Of a stretch of 64,000 nt of DNA, positions 34,300-48,963 are shown one piece after another. Where the stretch lies: NCBI GenBank assembly GCA_012295275.1, contig CM022671.1, positions 14,251,956 to 14,315,955 of the forward strand, written 5' to 3'. The notes beneath the pieces were generated by a model. That model ran no database searches and was not told the DNA's origin. It was given only the letters and a program-made list of their open reading frames with translations. Source of the stretch: Chrysomallon squamiferum (lineage: Eukaryota > Mollusca > Gastropoda > Neomphalida > Peltospiridae). Numbering within the stretch: the stretch's first letter is position 1; each line of letters begins with the position of its first letter. The translations under genes and the position numbers were made by a program.

Positions 34300-35101
34300 C
34301 AATGATAGTAATAGCATAAGGTGTTTTTGAAAAGAAGTAATGAAAATGAATAAATGGATAATGATAAGAAAATACTTAATTTTAAACATTAACACTGCAG
34401 CATGATTGATGATGTATTGATATTTATAATGTGTTAATGACAAATGATTGATTAAATTGTCAAAACTGATCCCTTCACCACCATTACTGGAAGATAAAAA
34501 TAAATTAAAATTGGACAGGTAAAACTAGTTTTATATCATTTTTAACTCTTTTATTTAGCTCATGTCAGAGACAACTGAAATATATAAAGTTTTTTTTTCT
34601 CTCTCCTCACAGAGGTTTAATTTTCTTCATTTCTCTTACTTCAGAAGATTCAATTGAAATTGAAATAACTTTAGTGCAAAACTATCTATTCAAAACGTTT
34701 AATGACCATTCTCATGTTAAAATGGAAATCAAGTCATTAATATTATGCTAAATATATTGTATTTTTGCGCAAGTAAAATTTGATTAGTCTTAAAAACATA
34801 AGGAATGGTTGAAAATTACACTTATGGATCTAATCTGGCAATTGGTAACATGTACAAATGCAGTAAAACCTCTGTGCTGGAAATACTCCAGGCAAAGTAC
34901 AAGAGTAAATCATTTACCATTACACACATTTCTTATTTAAAAAATAATAATAAAAAAAAAAAAAGAAAACAATCAAGAAACAAAAAAGATTTAAAAAAAA
35001 AAAATTATATCCAATTTTCCCCGTCTCTTTTTATTTATATATTTCATTATTATTATTGTTATTATCATTATTATCATATTATAATAATAATAATAATAAT
35101 A

Positions 35102-35140
<39 letters not shown>

Positions 35141-35954
35141 CTTATTGTTTATTATATATTTTTAAAAATTTGTTAATTTCATTTTTAACTATATTCTAAT
35201 TGACATTTTCAAAATTTTCCAATAATCAAGGGATTAAAACAGAGAACACATATCTGGCCAAATGTTTGAATTTCTAAAATTATTTTAAGTTAATAAAGTA
35301 TGCAATTATTTTATATATAAAGTCATATAAACTTACTGAAATTAACAAAAGTGATTACAAATTTATTAAAAAAACTGACATTACTGATCACACAGGAATA
35401 AAAATCTATGAGACTAAAAGGAAATTTTCCAAGTATACTCAGGAAAATAAAATTCTGCTACCTTAATAGTTATGTAAGACAGTTTAAAATGAGCTTAAAA
35501 AATATAAAGACATCATATCATTTACATTTAAAAGTTAATAGCAAAATTAAAAGCCACTTAATCTTTATTATTATTATTATTATTATTTTAACAGAACATC
35601 TATGAGATAGACTCTCTCATCACAAGTAAAATGTGAAAAATTACACCTCTGAAAATTACCATCATGTTAATGTGCGCAATCAGACATTAACAAGTTTTCC
35701 AATTAAACAAGATTTCTGAGTTTAACATTTCAAATCTTATCTTTTTGGTTAAAACACAAAATTCACTCATGCAGAAGAACATGATGATGTGAATGTAGCG
35801 AAAATCTGACAAATACAAAACATGTTTGTAAAGGTAGATTTCAAAACGTCAAAATATATTTGATTCCTATGATTGAAGTAACATATATAATTTTTCATGA
35901 ACTGTTTTGATCCATATGCTATTACATTATCTTCAAAAATTGTAAGTGATTAAA

Positions 35955-36005
<51 letters not shown>

Positions 36006-37024
36006 CTCAGAACTGAAGAATGAATTTATAAGCAAGACTGTTTCTTTATCATGTATTTGGTTTTAAACTTGAATAGACTATAGGGTGAAAAAAAAAAAAA
36101 AATATCCCCAAAAAACAATGCTGCCATTTAGCTATTTCATGTAAGAACACACAAATTTATAAGAAGGTGATAAGATTAACAGCTTGCTCTCTGGTTGTTA
36201 TACATACAAGTATAATATACTGTATAAAAGTATAGTATACCACATACAATTTGTACAACACTGGTAATGCAACAAAACAAAATTCATAAACTGTGTACCA
36301 TAGCATTATCAAAATTGTCTTTCACTGCAACTGGTATACTTAAAAGTAATTCCTTTCTTATGGATTAAAGCAAATTTGTCATTTTGAGAAAAAAAAATTG
36401 TAAAAATGTACACTATTTTAAACCTTCCCAAAAACCTGTCTTAAAGCAGCAAATAGAAAATTGAGATAATGCTATTTAAAAGAAAAAGTTCACACATCTT
36501 GATATGCACGCTTCATAAACAACACAGTCCATGCAATTTACACTCTTCTTCGGAAGCACATCTTCAAAAACTTGCACTTGCCAGACAATATTTGGATTTT
36601 CTAGTATGTATGCAGCAGTATATACTGGTGTATTTCTTACTTATTTTATTTTTTTTATTATTATTATTATTTTTTAATAATGTATATTCATTCACTACGG
36701 GCCAGAAACAGTATTTCTTTCAGGATCCAAATGCCATGGCAACAACTATCTAGACAGTTTACATAAATCTGTGAAAACACTTGTTCAATGTCTTTAAAAT
36801 ACACATGCACACAGTTTCCAGGATACAGTTCCAAACTATATGTAAAATTAGCAGACTGTTTTCACTCACAGTTTTAGAATCCTTGTGAACTACAACTTCA
36901 CATTTAATGTTTCTGGAATTCATGTTTGTTGTTTGTGAAGATCTCTGCAAGTCCATCTTACCAGACTGATTTTTAAATATGTATTACGGAGGGGAAAGGA
37001 ATCAAGTGTCTGTGGTTTTCACTG
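32901..37024. other. AT-rich intergenic DNA and probable MORC2 3' UTR
   Basis: AAT runs at 33173-33230, 33805-33845, 34064-34110, 35085-35140 and 35960-36002; a 42-A run at 34256-34297 and other AT-rich stretches. The part nearest 37,024 should be MORC2 3' UTR. I see no exon here. Confidence 0.5.
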
Positions 37025-40000
37025 TTACGACTGTGACTGCATGGCCTGACGAACACAAGCAGCCAGCAATTCATCAACCTGGTCTCCATCCGATTCGGGG
37101 TCAATATCAAACTCCTGTAAAACAAACAGTCTTTATTTAAAACATCTCTACACAGTAAATCACCATCATACATGTATTGGCAGGCATTTTTATAATTACA
37201 ACAACTGTCAGTAACTAGAAGGGCTAACAGAACTGTTGTAATATTAGTGTAACATGTTAAAACGTGCTTTCTGGTTTTCATCTTGCTAAGGAGTCATATT
37301 GTATTTAAAATCAATGTGACAGCCTGGATGTAAACACACAGTGGGTTATGTTCAGTTATTTCACACAACCATTCGGTTAGCTTATAATGCATAACGCTAC
37401 CACTCAAACAGAAATAAACTAAAAAAATAAATTTAAATATCCATAAAGAAATCTGAAAAAATATTTTTTTTTATAAAATAACAGAGAAAGAAATACAGTT
37501 CAAAATCCATTTCTTTGAGAAACAACAGAACAGCTATCATATTTACAAATTTCAATGAAAGAGAAACAAGAGAAATTTGAAAAGCTTCAAGTTGATCCTC
37601 TTTTATTACTTCACACTGTTTACACACCTGCATTTTGACTTTTCACAACTATTTTATCCCATCACATACCTCCAGCTGTTTACTTCTGTTATTTCACTTT
37701 TCCATTAATACACCAAACAATAAATTGGTACATTAAAAAAAATAATATTACTAAAAAAATATATATTGTTGCTACTTTTTACACAGGTATTATGTCAAGG
37801 ACATTTGTTAGTTAGATTAGGATTCAGCTATATTTACATATATATAAAATTTTACACAGGTATTTGCAAGAACATGAACATTAAAAACACAAATTAATAC
37901 CAAATATACACAGAAAAAATCACAAAATGTATATTATTATCTTTCGTGATGCTTCCTACATAATTAGTATTTTGTCATATAACTTTTATTAAAAGCCAGA
38001 CTTTAATTATTATTAATTTTTTTATATATATATATATATATAAACATTTTTTTCAGCATTCTACTAATCTAGAAATTGTGTTTAAATGAAAAATATTTCA
38101 GAATTCAAAGGTTCAGCTTTCCTTTTTGGTTATGATCTGAAAATAATTGCTAAAGAAAGTAGAACTAAATAATGGTAAGTCTGACTGAAAATACTATTCT
38201 GAGAATGCTACAGTATATCAATATGTTGAAACTGTGTGACTACCACCTTGTCCCCAGATGAATATTCATTACTGCTTCTCTAATAGTACCATAATTAACC
38301 TCCTGACAGACGATCAGGAAGAAAAAAATAAACCAATGTTTTTAATCATCCAAGATACTGAAATTACACCAAGGTGATTTTCCAACAGACTGGGTTTCCA
38401 CATCAAACTCTTGAAGGAACTCTGCAACACGAGTATTATTAAACAAACTTGGCAATTTCCATCAGGAAACTGATCCCTGTTTTAATGTCCAAAAAACCAA
38501 ATGTGCTGTGACTTTTCTATGTGTTGCTGAACAAGAAGACAACATTACTGCAGAAAATAAAACTCCTCATCTTCTTTGACACTAATGTCTCATTGATGGC
38601 CCCCTTTGGAAATGAAGTAGCAGGCGTGTTTTGTTCAGTCATGTAGATTGGTTTTAAAAGAATACATATGCATAATTGATTTTTATAAAGAAAACGTTTT
38701 TGTGAAGAGTTAACAAAAGTGCACATTATAAAGCAATCTATAAATGTAACTTTAGGCAAATTTTCCTCACTAAATGTTTGGAATATTTCTATTATTACTT
38801 TTTGAGGGAATAAGTTCATGTGGAAATAATACATTTAACACGCATATGTGAATTTTAGATTTGTAAAATCAACTTTGCTTTAAGCCTATCTTTAAAACGA
38901 TCCTATAATCAAAGAACGTTGATTTAATTAAATAATTAAAAAGTCTGTATTTACCTCATTTATGGATTTCAGAAGTTTAGCTATTAGTTTTCTCACTGAC
39001 GACAGTTTGCCTTGTGCATCTTCTGATTCCTGTTTACGTACTGAAGCTTCTGTCTGAAAGTTGCTCACCAGCTGTGTTTAAATAACAAAAATTTATTTTA
39101 AAAAGAAACAAAATTACAATTCCTCACACAAAGAGACCCCCCCCAAAATGTCATGAATATTTAATTTATTTTTAATATCAACAGCTAAAACACAATCATT
39201 AATAAGAATATTAAGTTTAATAATAATAAAAAAATAACTTAGAAATTGAAAAGAGAACACTTTTTTCATAACAATATCATTCGAAGTGTACATAATCACC
39301 TTTATGAAAATTTTTAAATTAATTATAATAAATTATTATAATTACTTACCCGTCTCAATCCTTTTTCATAGTGATCAAAGAAATCGTCCAATGGGAAAGC
39401 TGCCAGTTCTTGCAGTGACATAGCTGATATGGTGTCTTTGTCCATGATCCACTGAGGTGGCAAGAAATAACGCAGACACGTTCTACACAGTAAGAAAATT
39501 ATCACAGTAGTCAGTGTAACCCATTCATAGACAACATCTTTGTTTAAAAAGACAACATTCAACAAAATGATTATTCTCTCCGGTATTAAATAAACACTTA
39601 CTGTAAATGGGGTTTTTTTTCAGTAAGAATACTGAAATTTTCCTCTCTTATGTCATTGTTATTTAAAAAAAAAAATATATATGCATGCATATTATTTGTG
39701 TATGTGTTTCTTGTTTAGCTAAACCTTTCCTTTATAAAGGTACTCTTAACTACCGTGTTAATTAGTACCTGTAGCCATTTCCAATTTCCTCTGTTATTTG
39801 TGAAGTTACAGCCGCTGGTGTTGCTGTTGATGAAGTTGGTGTTTCGGTTGCTGTGTCGTGTGATGATATGGAGGCTGGAGATGGTGGGCCACCATTGGAT
39901 GTACTAAAACCAGCATGACCAGACTGTGCAAGGAAAACAAGTATTTCACTCATTCTAGTTTTATTCTGTAGTGAAAACTTATTGTCATCACACTGTTTTG

Positions 40001-40245
40001 TTTTCTGTTACAATAAATATGTCATTTAAACTCTGACTTGATATTTAAAATGTGAAGATATATAAAACCGTTTGGTTTTTCTTTAGGTTTGATATAACAG
40101 CTACAGAAATTAAAGATATTTAATCAACAAGACATATTATAAATGTTTTTAGTTTTAGTTTCTGAGTTTCTTTATATATAGCATGTTTGATATCTGTTAT
40201 TAACTGACCTTCAAAATTCGTATATCACTTCCATTTTTGTCAAAC
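37025..40245 (-). CDS. MORC2: MORC2 exons 26-30: end of chromo-like domain and C-terminal coiled coil
   Basis: Exon 26 (37 nt) gives [13 protein letters not shown]. Exon 27 is a Ser/Thr/Ala/Pro-rich linker. Exon 28 has [20 protein letters not shown] and [13 protein letters not shown], close to the MORC2 dimerising C-terminus. Exon 29 is a coiled coil ([18 protein letters not shown]). Exon 30 ends [17 protein letters not shown] with the TAA stop at 37027-37025. A possible poly(A) signal on this strand is at 36650-36645, in low-complexity DNA. Confidence 0.92.
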
Positions 40246-43200
40246 CTGTAATAAAATAACATTAAACATAATAATTTTAAATAACATATCTTTTTTATTA
40301 TTATTATTATTAACTGATATATTTAAAATAAAAAATGTAATAATGAAGTGAAATATTACAACTATAACTTTTGGTGCCAAAAAAAAAAGAAGAAAAGAAA
40401 TGCATCTTCAAAGTAACCTAAATTAATACATTTACTTACAAACAAACAAATAAAAATATAAAATCAGGTAATAATTTGTTTCAAAACCAATACTACTACA
40501 TGTTACAATAAACAAGAGGATTATCTTTCTTTGCACTGAACATCCCACAACAAACCAAATTAATAACATCTAAAGCTGTGAAGAAAGGCACCAGTCAGTG
40601 ACTAAACCAACACCCAAATCTTCACAACAACCAAGATGACTCAACAAAAAAGCTAAAAACTGTTTTACCACCATTTCCCTCCCTCTCTCCCCCTTGGGAA
40701 ATAAACACCTCCCTCACACGATTCCACACCTGACCTCAACACAACCTGTACAACCATGCATCAAACAGTGCTGACCAGCTTACAGCATGTTATGTAATTC
40801 AGACAATTACTTAAAAAAACTATCTTTCAACAAGGGACAAAAATGCACAGAACAAAAGACACGCAGACACATTAGTATGGAAGAACAAAGAAAGCATCTA
40901 TAATTTGTTGAGTTAATATCAGAAAAGTAACAATTAAATTTTGGGGCACCAACTGTGTAACACTGACATTTGAACAATTTTTAAAAATTATTAGTATTTT
41001 TATTGTTTTAATGCTCAAGTTAAATATTCTAGGTAATCTTTGTATCTTCAGTTTTAATCAACTTTACATCTAAATGTATTAAGTGCTGTTTGGTATATTT
41101 CTTATTATATGGCTTCTGTGGGGTAAGACAATACATTTTTTTCAATAACATCAGAAAAAGACCAAAATTCCTACAAGAATAAAACTCACAAGGTATTTTT
41201 AGTAATTACCTATAAAAAAATATAAATAAATAAATAAAATTTAAAAATTAAATATATTTATATATATGTATTTGTGTTATAATTTTTTTCATAACATAAA
41301 TGATCATAGATGGACATATACATTTTTATAGTAATAACTGTATTAAATATAGACCTTTTTAAATTATTTTTATGAGGGGGGAGAGCTCTTTCTCAGGCTA
41401 ATACAATTTTTATTAAAGAAAAATAATGAAAAAAAAAAAATAACAAATAAATAACAAAAAATTAACAAATAAAATAAAATACAGAGTTTAAAAAACCCCA
41501 AACAATCCTGATGCTTAAGAATTTTTTAAAAAATATTCAGGGTAAGCCAACCTTGCTGAAGAAGATGAAACAGTATTCAGACAGCAGAGATTATTAATTT
41601 TTCATTAATGTCACAAGGGTCTGTAATTTGCTGGCGTAAACGGCTATGCTTGTCTAACACACTGAGCTGATAGTCCCTTTGCTAAACTTTGCCAATTAGA
41701 AGCTCTCTGGCAGTCTATCAAGAAAAATTGCTTGCAATTCGATTCAAATGATTGAATGCATTAACAGCAACCAAGTTGGCCACTTTAAATATCCTTGGGG
41801 AGATATCAAAAATATTTCCTGCAAAAGGATTTTCTACTACTGTCAACAATCTCGGAACTGGGGAATAATTCAAGCATATTTAAATTACAATGAACAAAAG
41901 TTGCAATTAGCTATGGGTGATTGACTACGTAATTAATCTAGACCTGCCTACCCATATGAAGCTATAGGGAACAAAGCCATCAGAATAACTGAAATACATT
42001 TAAGACCAGTTTAAAATAACTTCCAACAATTATAAGTGAATTTTTAATTACTTTCTATCTTTCCTTTTTTTTTTTCCTAAAGTTTTTTTTTGTTTTGTTT
42101 GTTTGTTTGTTTTTTTTTGTTTTTTTTTTATAAATCTATGTTGTTTAATATGCCTACACCAATCAATAGTTATATTTTCAGTCATATAACACTTCTGCCA
42201 ATAATATATTTAAAAAAATATTTTTTCTCCATTTTCATTTATTTATTTTTGTTACCTTGTTATTTTTTTTTTTTAATTTTCAATTTCATGTCACATTTAA
42301 TTCTACACAGAAATGTAAATTTTAGTACCATAACAATAATAAAAATATATTCAAAACTGAACTGAATAACCTGCTATATTTTATATTGTTAAAATTGTTT
42401 ATGATGTACTCTCCATTAGTATACAAAATAAAATTTTTATAATGTTAAAGGATTTAAAAAAAATTTATATATATATTTTAAAATAAATAATGAAAATATC
42501 CATCTGAGATTCATGTTTAGTGATCTGTGTAATAAAAAAATAAAAAAAAATACTTTGTAAAATTATATCTGTATAGTAAGAAACTGCTTATTCTATTTAC
42601 TAAACAGTTATTCAGAGTGATATTACAAAGGGCTTATTTCAGTAATAGTTCTGCAATACTGTAAAAAGAAAATAAAATATTTAACAGAATTCTCTGTTTT
42701 ATGATTAATATTTATTGTTTTTTAATTTTTATATTTTGTATTCAACTGCTGCACAGAATGAGCTACTAATCTAAAACATCAAAATACAATATATTTGGTT
42801 ACAATAAGTTATGTTTTAAATCAAACGTGCTCTAGAAAACATATAAATAAAGGAAGAATACAGGTTGTTAGCCTTCCCTTTGGTGAAACCACAACTGCAT
42901 CAAGATGAAGAGAGAAACATGTATCATATGAATATATGCAAATTTCAACACAAGAACGATACAAGATTTTCAGTTACTTTCTATGCAAATCCCTTAAATC
43001 TAGTAAGTCTAAGGACAATGTAAGCCATGACAGTTTTAGACAAGATATTAAATAATTAACGTAACTGCATTCCACACATGTATTTTCTTAAAAAATAATC
43101 CAACAACAACAAAACGCAAAAAACAAAAACCAACAAAAAGAAAGAAAAAGAACTAGAGTCAGTATCGCATGTTATTTTACTGCTGGGAGAATAGTATCAA

Positions 43201-46200
43201 GGGATCAAATTCCTGCAGATCCTCTTAGTCCCTCAGTAAATGTTTTATTTTACTGCTATCAAAGCATTACTACTTCTAGAATAATGATCAGTTACTGGTG
43301 AACAGGCAAAACCGTATGTGTGATATTGCAAATATAGAATAAATACTAGAATCAGCCAAGGCCAAATTTTTCTTGCTTAGGCCAATAAATCTGGTACATT
43401 TGACTGGAAAATAACAGTGGTGAGATGAAACTTGGCAAATACAATCAGATTTCTTTTACTCTATCAGAAACAACAAACTAACAGTCAGGTCATGCATATG
43501 CCAGAACACTGTGTGTCCATTATCTGACCCTCACAGAAAAAGCAGTTTTTTTTTAAGGAAACTGAAACAGTGGATGACTCATGCAAATCTTGCTTTTTGG
43601 CATGAAACAGTTATGAATGAAACTGAACCTAGTAAAGGCAAGCAATGAACAACAATGCCGACTGATTCTTTTCCACAAGCTTCTTGATGTCTGTTAGAAT
43701 TTTAGTAGATAGACTTTATTTTCTTTTTTGTGGGACTGGCAAGTTACAAATGTATTAGGTTGTGTATCTGGTTGGCCCTACCAAAATTATTATTTGTTTT
43801 TTATTTTATTTTAATCAGGACCTGTATGAAAAATTAAAATGTATTTTAAACCAAACAAAATAAAGGTCAAGGTATTAATTAAAAAAATATGTATTTCTAA
43901 AATATGTAAGAAGAAATTGTGTAAAAAATAAATAAATAAATAAATAAATAAATAAAAGCAAGAACAAATGAATCCAATTTATGTGGAATTTTTTTTATAT
44001 ATAGCATTTTGCTCAAAAGTATTATTTTTAAACAAAAAATTAGTTAAATGAATGCAGTTATTTTTATTTTTTTATTTTTTAAACCTGTCTCTCATATCAA
44101 AACATTTTCAGTTTATTTTTCTTATTATTATAACTGATGCCATAAGAAAGAATAAATTAGTATAAAAATTAAAAAATTAAAAGAAATAATTTTTTTTTAA
44201 CAAAATATCTGTAAATTGTAATCTGTCAAGTATCAAAATAAACATACTTATTATTTCAGTACTACTGTATGTTTGCTCACTATACCTAATCTATGAAAGA
44301 AAATGAAAATAAATGTTTACCTCAAGGGACAAAACTCCAAACACCAAAATATTCAACAGAACAGATTTTTTCATTCATTAAGTGATTTAACAAACCATTA
44401 GAAAAGTGATATATCTTTGTAACTAGTGTTTTTAATGTCTGATTTTAATAAGATATTTATAAAGCTATCTTAATAAATGATACTGTTGACAGAAATACAA
44501 AACAATCTAGCCTAATTTCTTTACAGTATGAAACTTCTCTCTCTGTCTCTGTCTCTTTCTGTGTGTGTGTGTGTGTGTCGAAACTCTCACAAACATGCAT
44601 ATATGCATACACAGATAAATATATGTATTCAGGTCTACAGATATATTACACTGATTAAATAATTCATGTTTGTCTGTTTTCAAGATATTCAAACAAATGA
44701 TAATGACATTTGCCATCTTCAGTATATTAATATTGATACTGTTACACACACAAGACGATTTATAGCAGATACTTGTAAATATTTCTATTTTATTGAAATT
44801 TATACAGAATAATAGTCCTTTTTATGCTACAATGTCTGTGTAATATCAAACTGAATAAAATCCAAACCACTGTTTGTTTTGTTCACAAAAACTTGTAAGT
44901 ATTCACTGTCAGTGATACCAATACTATTAGGAAACAAATAACTAATTTATTTTTGACACACTAATGGGCAAACAGTAGCTTTACAAATTTCTGAAAGAGA
45001 TTATAGAATGTAATTGAATAATCTGGTCATAGACATTTTGGGATGAATGGTTGGATTACTCTACCATATTGTTTTTGTCAGAATTATTTCCCCTTAGGTT
45101 TGGATTAACCATTGAAAAAAAAATTAAAAATCCTTTATTATATAATTTATATTCTGACAGAAAATATGAACATTTTTAAATGAGTTTCAATAACAATTTT
45201 GTTCTCATTTCGCCTCTGGAAAAAGTTTTCAACAATGTTTTTAAAATGAAAAGAAATGACTGGATGTAAAAATAACAAAACTTTATATCAAACAGTTACA
45301 GTATAATAAAATCAAGAAACTAAAGATATGTCTATACCATTCTCTAACTATCACAGTCACCAGATGGGTTCAAATTGATTTGGGCTTTTGATTCTGCATC
45401 AAAAGCATTTGCAATTAAAAACATCTACAACAAGCTAACTGTCACCAACATGTCATCATACTTTACATCTGTCTTGTACTCAAAACTTTCAATAAATATA
45501 ATAAAGCAAATAAATAACTCACCATTTATCATGCTTGTCTTTGGAACTATCTATTTTTATTTTCCACTTGGCATCTGCAGGATTAACTTTCACAACTGTA
45601 CCAGACACCCTGTGAAAATTAATAAACATAATTTGTAAAAATGAATTCAATGACTGATTGTATTAATTTTATTCATGTCTTCCCTCTATCATATTGTTCT
45701 TGTTAGAGTTATTTCCCCTTAAGAATGGATTTATTGTTGAAAAAAATTCAGTTAACTGATTACGAAATATATGTCCTTACTGACAATATCAAAATATTAT
45801 TTTGAATTCACGCACACACGCAAACATTTACTTTCCATAACATTAGAAATAAAAATAAATGAGTCAAAAAATACATACCATTTATTGTTCACATGAACCT
45901 CTACCCTAGTCCCAATTTCACCTGCAAAGAAAACATTAAAAATTTTAAATATATATTTAGTTTTTAAATATTAATATAGAAAACAATGTATTTTTAAAAA
46001 TAATAATGAAAATCACTTCCTTTCAGTAATTATTTAAATTAAATACTCATGAAATAACTAAAACAAACAGTGAAATAAAACAATAAATTTAATCTGACAC
46101 ACTGGATGAGTTAAAAGTTTACAACAAAACTACAGGATTACTTAACACTATAACAACAGAGAGATCATATTCAATCTTTTACCATTGCTATCAGCATCCT

Positions 46201-48912
46201 TAATGCACACTTTTTCTGGTTCTTCGTCAGTATCCATGGCAACACCATCAGTAAGACATTTCCCATCTGCTTCATTTTCTTCACGTGCAGAAGCAGACTG
46301 GAACAAATCATGTGTTTTCATTTAAGCTCAGATCAGAAGTATTATTAAACAGCTGATACAACAAAAAACTATTCTAATCAAAATATATTCTATAAAAACA
46401 ATATTTCAATTTTTTAAATGAATGTCTCATCTAAAATACACAAAACTGGCTCTTTTAAGCTAGATCAGATCTTAAGGGGACATATGTGGCAAAAATAAAG
46501 AAATCTTTATTTTTTACGTTACAGAATGGACAATAACCCCCTTTTGTTACCATAAATAACTAGTGACAAATGGTTACTTTTACTTTTTTTAATTATAGTA
46601 CCCCATTTCATGAACCTCTGCAGCCCAAACAAACATACATACATACATACATACATATATATTCAAACAGCTAGGGTTCATTATAGACATGTATTTCTAC
46701 AAAATTACAGAAAAAAAATTAGTCTTTGTTTACATAATTCATAAGAAGTAATTTGTTAAAAACAAAAATACATTTTTCTTTTTATTTTGAAACAAAAGAA
46801 AGTTGTATAAAGGTTATATTAAAAGAATAGTTAATTTTTTCCAAGATTTTCATTCTGTCATTCTGTAGTGTTTGATTTTAAATATATATATTCCAAATTT
46901 GGAAACTCTAGCTCAAATAATTTTCATATGGCATCTTTCCAAGAATGTTAGGAATGTACAAAAATAAGATAGGTGATAAAAAAAATAATAAAAAACTTAT
47001 GTTTTATAAACCATATTTCCACTTATTATGTATAGGGATGATGGTATGCATCATTGTTATATATAATCTATATATATGCACTTCCTTTTGAAAAAAACTT
47101 GAAACATTTATCTGAAAAAGTAAATTTCTTATGTATGTTTTCTAAATGGTCATGTCAAAAACTAAAAACAATTTTCTTTATTCAAGTTTTGTCATTTTTT
47201 TGCCTAGCATGTTGTCTTAAATCTGCACCAGTTACTTAAGTGAAAGTGAATGTATCATATAGTGAAAGTGACTGTATCATATGGTGAAAGTGACTAGTTT
47301 GGTTTAAAATACCTCAGGCTTTGATGGAGAAAATATTCCAGGCTTTGGTTGTTTTTTGGGAGAGTCGTTGTCTGAATCGGAGGACTGAGTCTTCTGTTTT
47401 TTTGCAGGAACAACATCTTCATCTGGTTCTGGACTCGACATTTTACTTGTGTCTTTGTTAACATCTTCCATATCTGAGTCAGCAGCAGAGGAAGCAGATG
47501 ATGGTCTTACTTTGGCAGATTCTCCTTTTGATGATGTTCCTTTCTTTGCTTCAGCCAACTGTGTGAACAATATTAAAAAAATAAACAAATGCTGCTTAAT
47601 GATGTAATAATCACATTCTGACATAACTTTTAGTAGTTTTTATTACATACTGTTGACATTACATCACAATTATTTGAACAGTGCAAACATACATGCAAAA
47701 AAGTAAAATTATATTAATTAACAAAAAAAAACATTTCCTAATTACAAATGCAAGAATATATATCAGTGTTTTATAATTCAGAAATCAGCTGAAACAGTTT
47801 TGTTAAGAACCTCAAAATCAGATAAGTAGAAGTATGAAAATACACTGAAAAACAACCGAATACCAGAAAAACTAACCTTCGCTGCTTTGACTGATGCCAC
47901 TGTTCTGGCTTGGTGTGTAGGTTTTTGTGAGGCACGTACAAATGCAGATTTTGCTTTAGGTTCTGACTGCAGTTTGGTTCTAAGTGACTGCTCCAGCTTC
48001 TTGGCTTTTTGTATTTGCTTTATTTTTTGAAAATAAAATAAAATATTGAAAAAAATAACTGAAAATGGTACTTAATTTATCTGTTCATACAGAAATATTA
48101 AAATAATAAATTAATAGTTTAAATTTTTTATTATCTTCCTACAATTTTACTGACTGAATAATGACTTTAAAATTTTTTCTTAAACCAAATATATAACTGG
48201 TACAAAATTTCACAAAAAAACCCAAACTCTTTTATTAAATCTTTTGAATTATTCTACTGTATTTATATAAATAACAAATAACTGGTCACCGGTGTAACAA
48301 TTCTGGTTGACATACATGAAACACAAATGAATATTATAACTAAACATAATGCACAATTAATAATTTCCCCCGATTTTTTCCATTGTTTTTCTGATATATT
48401 TTGTGTGTTCATTTTGTGATGGAACCACTACACATGATGTTCAGTTTTCAAAAGGGAGGTAAAGTTCTGACCACAGAATGTTTCAAACAAAATGTTAACA
48501 AATAACTAAAACACAACTGAACATACTTTTAGCTTTGACATTTTCTCTCTCTCTCTTTTTGCACGGCGCAGTTCTGCCCTCCGTTTCTCCTCCCTTCTTT
48601 CTTTCCTTTCTTCTTCTCGCTCTCTTTCCCTGTCATGCCTGTCGTGGTCCTTTTTTTCCCGTTCTCTCCGCTCTCTTTCTTTTCTTTCTTGTTCTTTTCG
48701 CTGTTCTTCTTTTCGTTCTCTTTCCATTTGTTCAATCTCTCTTCGTTCCTCCTCTCTCTTTATACGTTCCTGTTCTAATGCAAGGGCTTCACGATTGGAT
48801 TTAACTGCCTTTGTTCTCTGAAAATTGAAAAATCACATGAAAAATAAAAAATGAAATTAAAAAAAAAGGTTTTTCATTAATAAAAAATAATTTTATATAC
48901 GTTGATTCCCTT

Positions 48913-48963
<51 letters not shown>

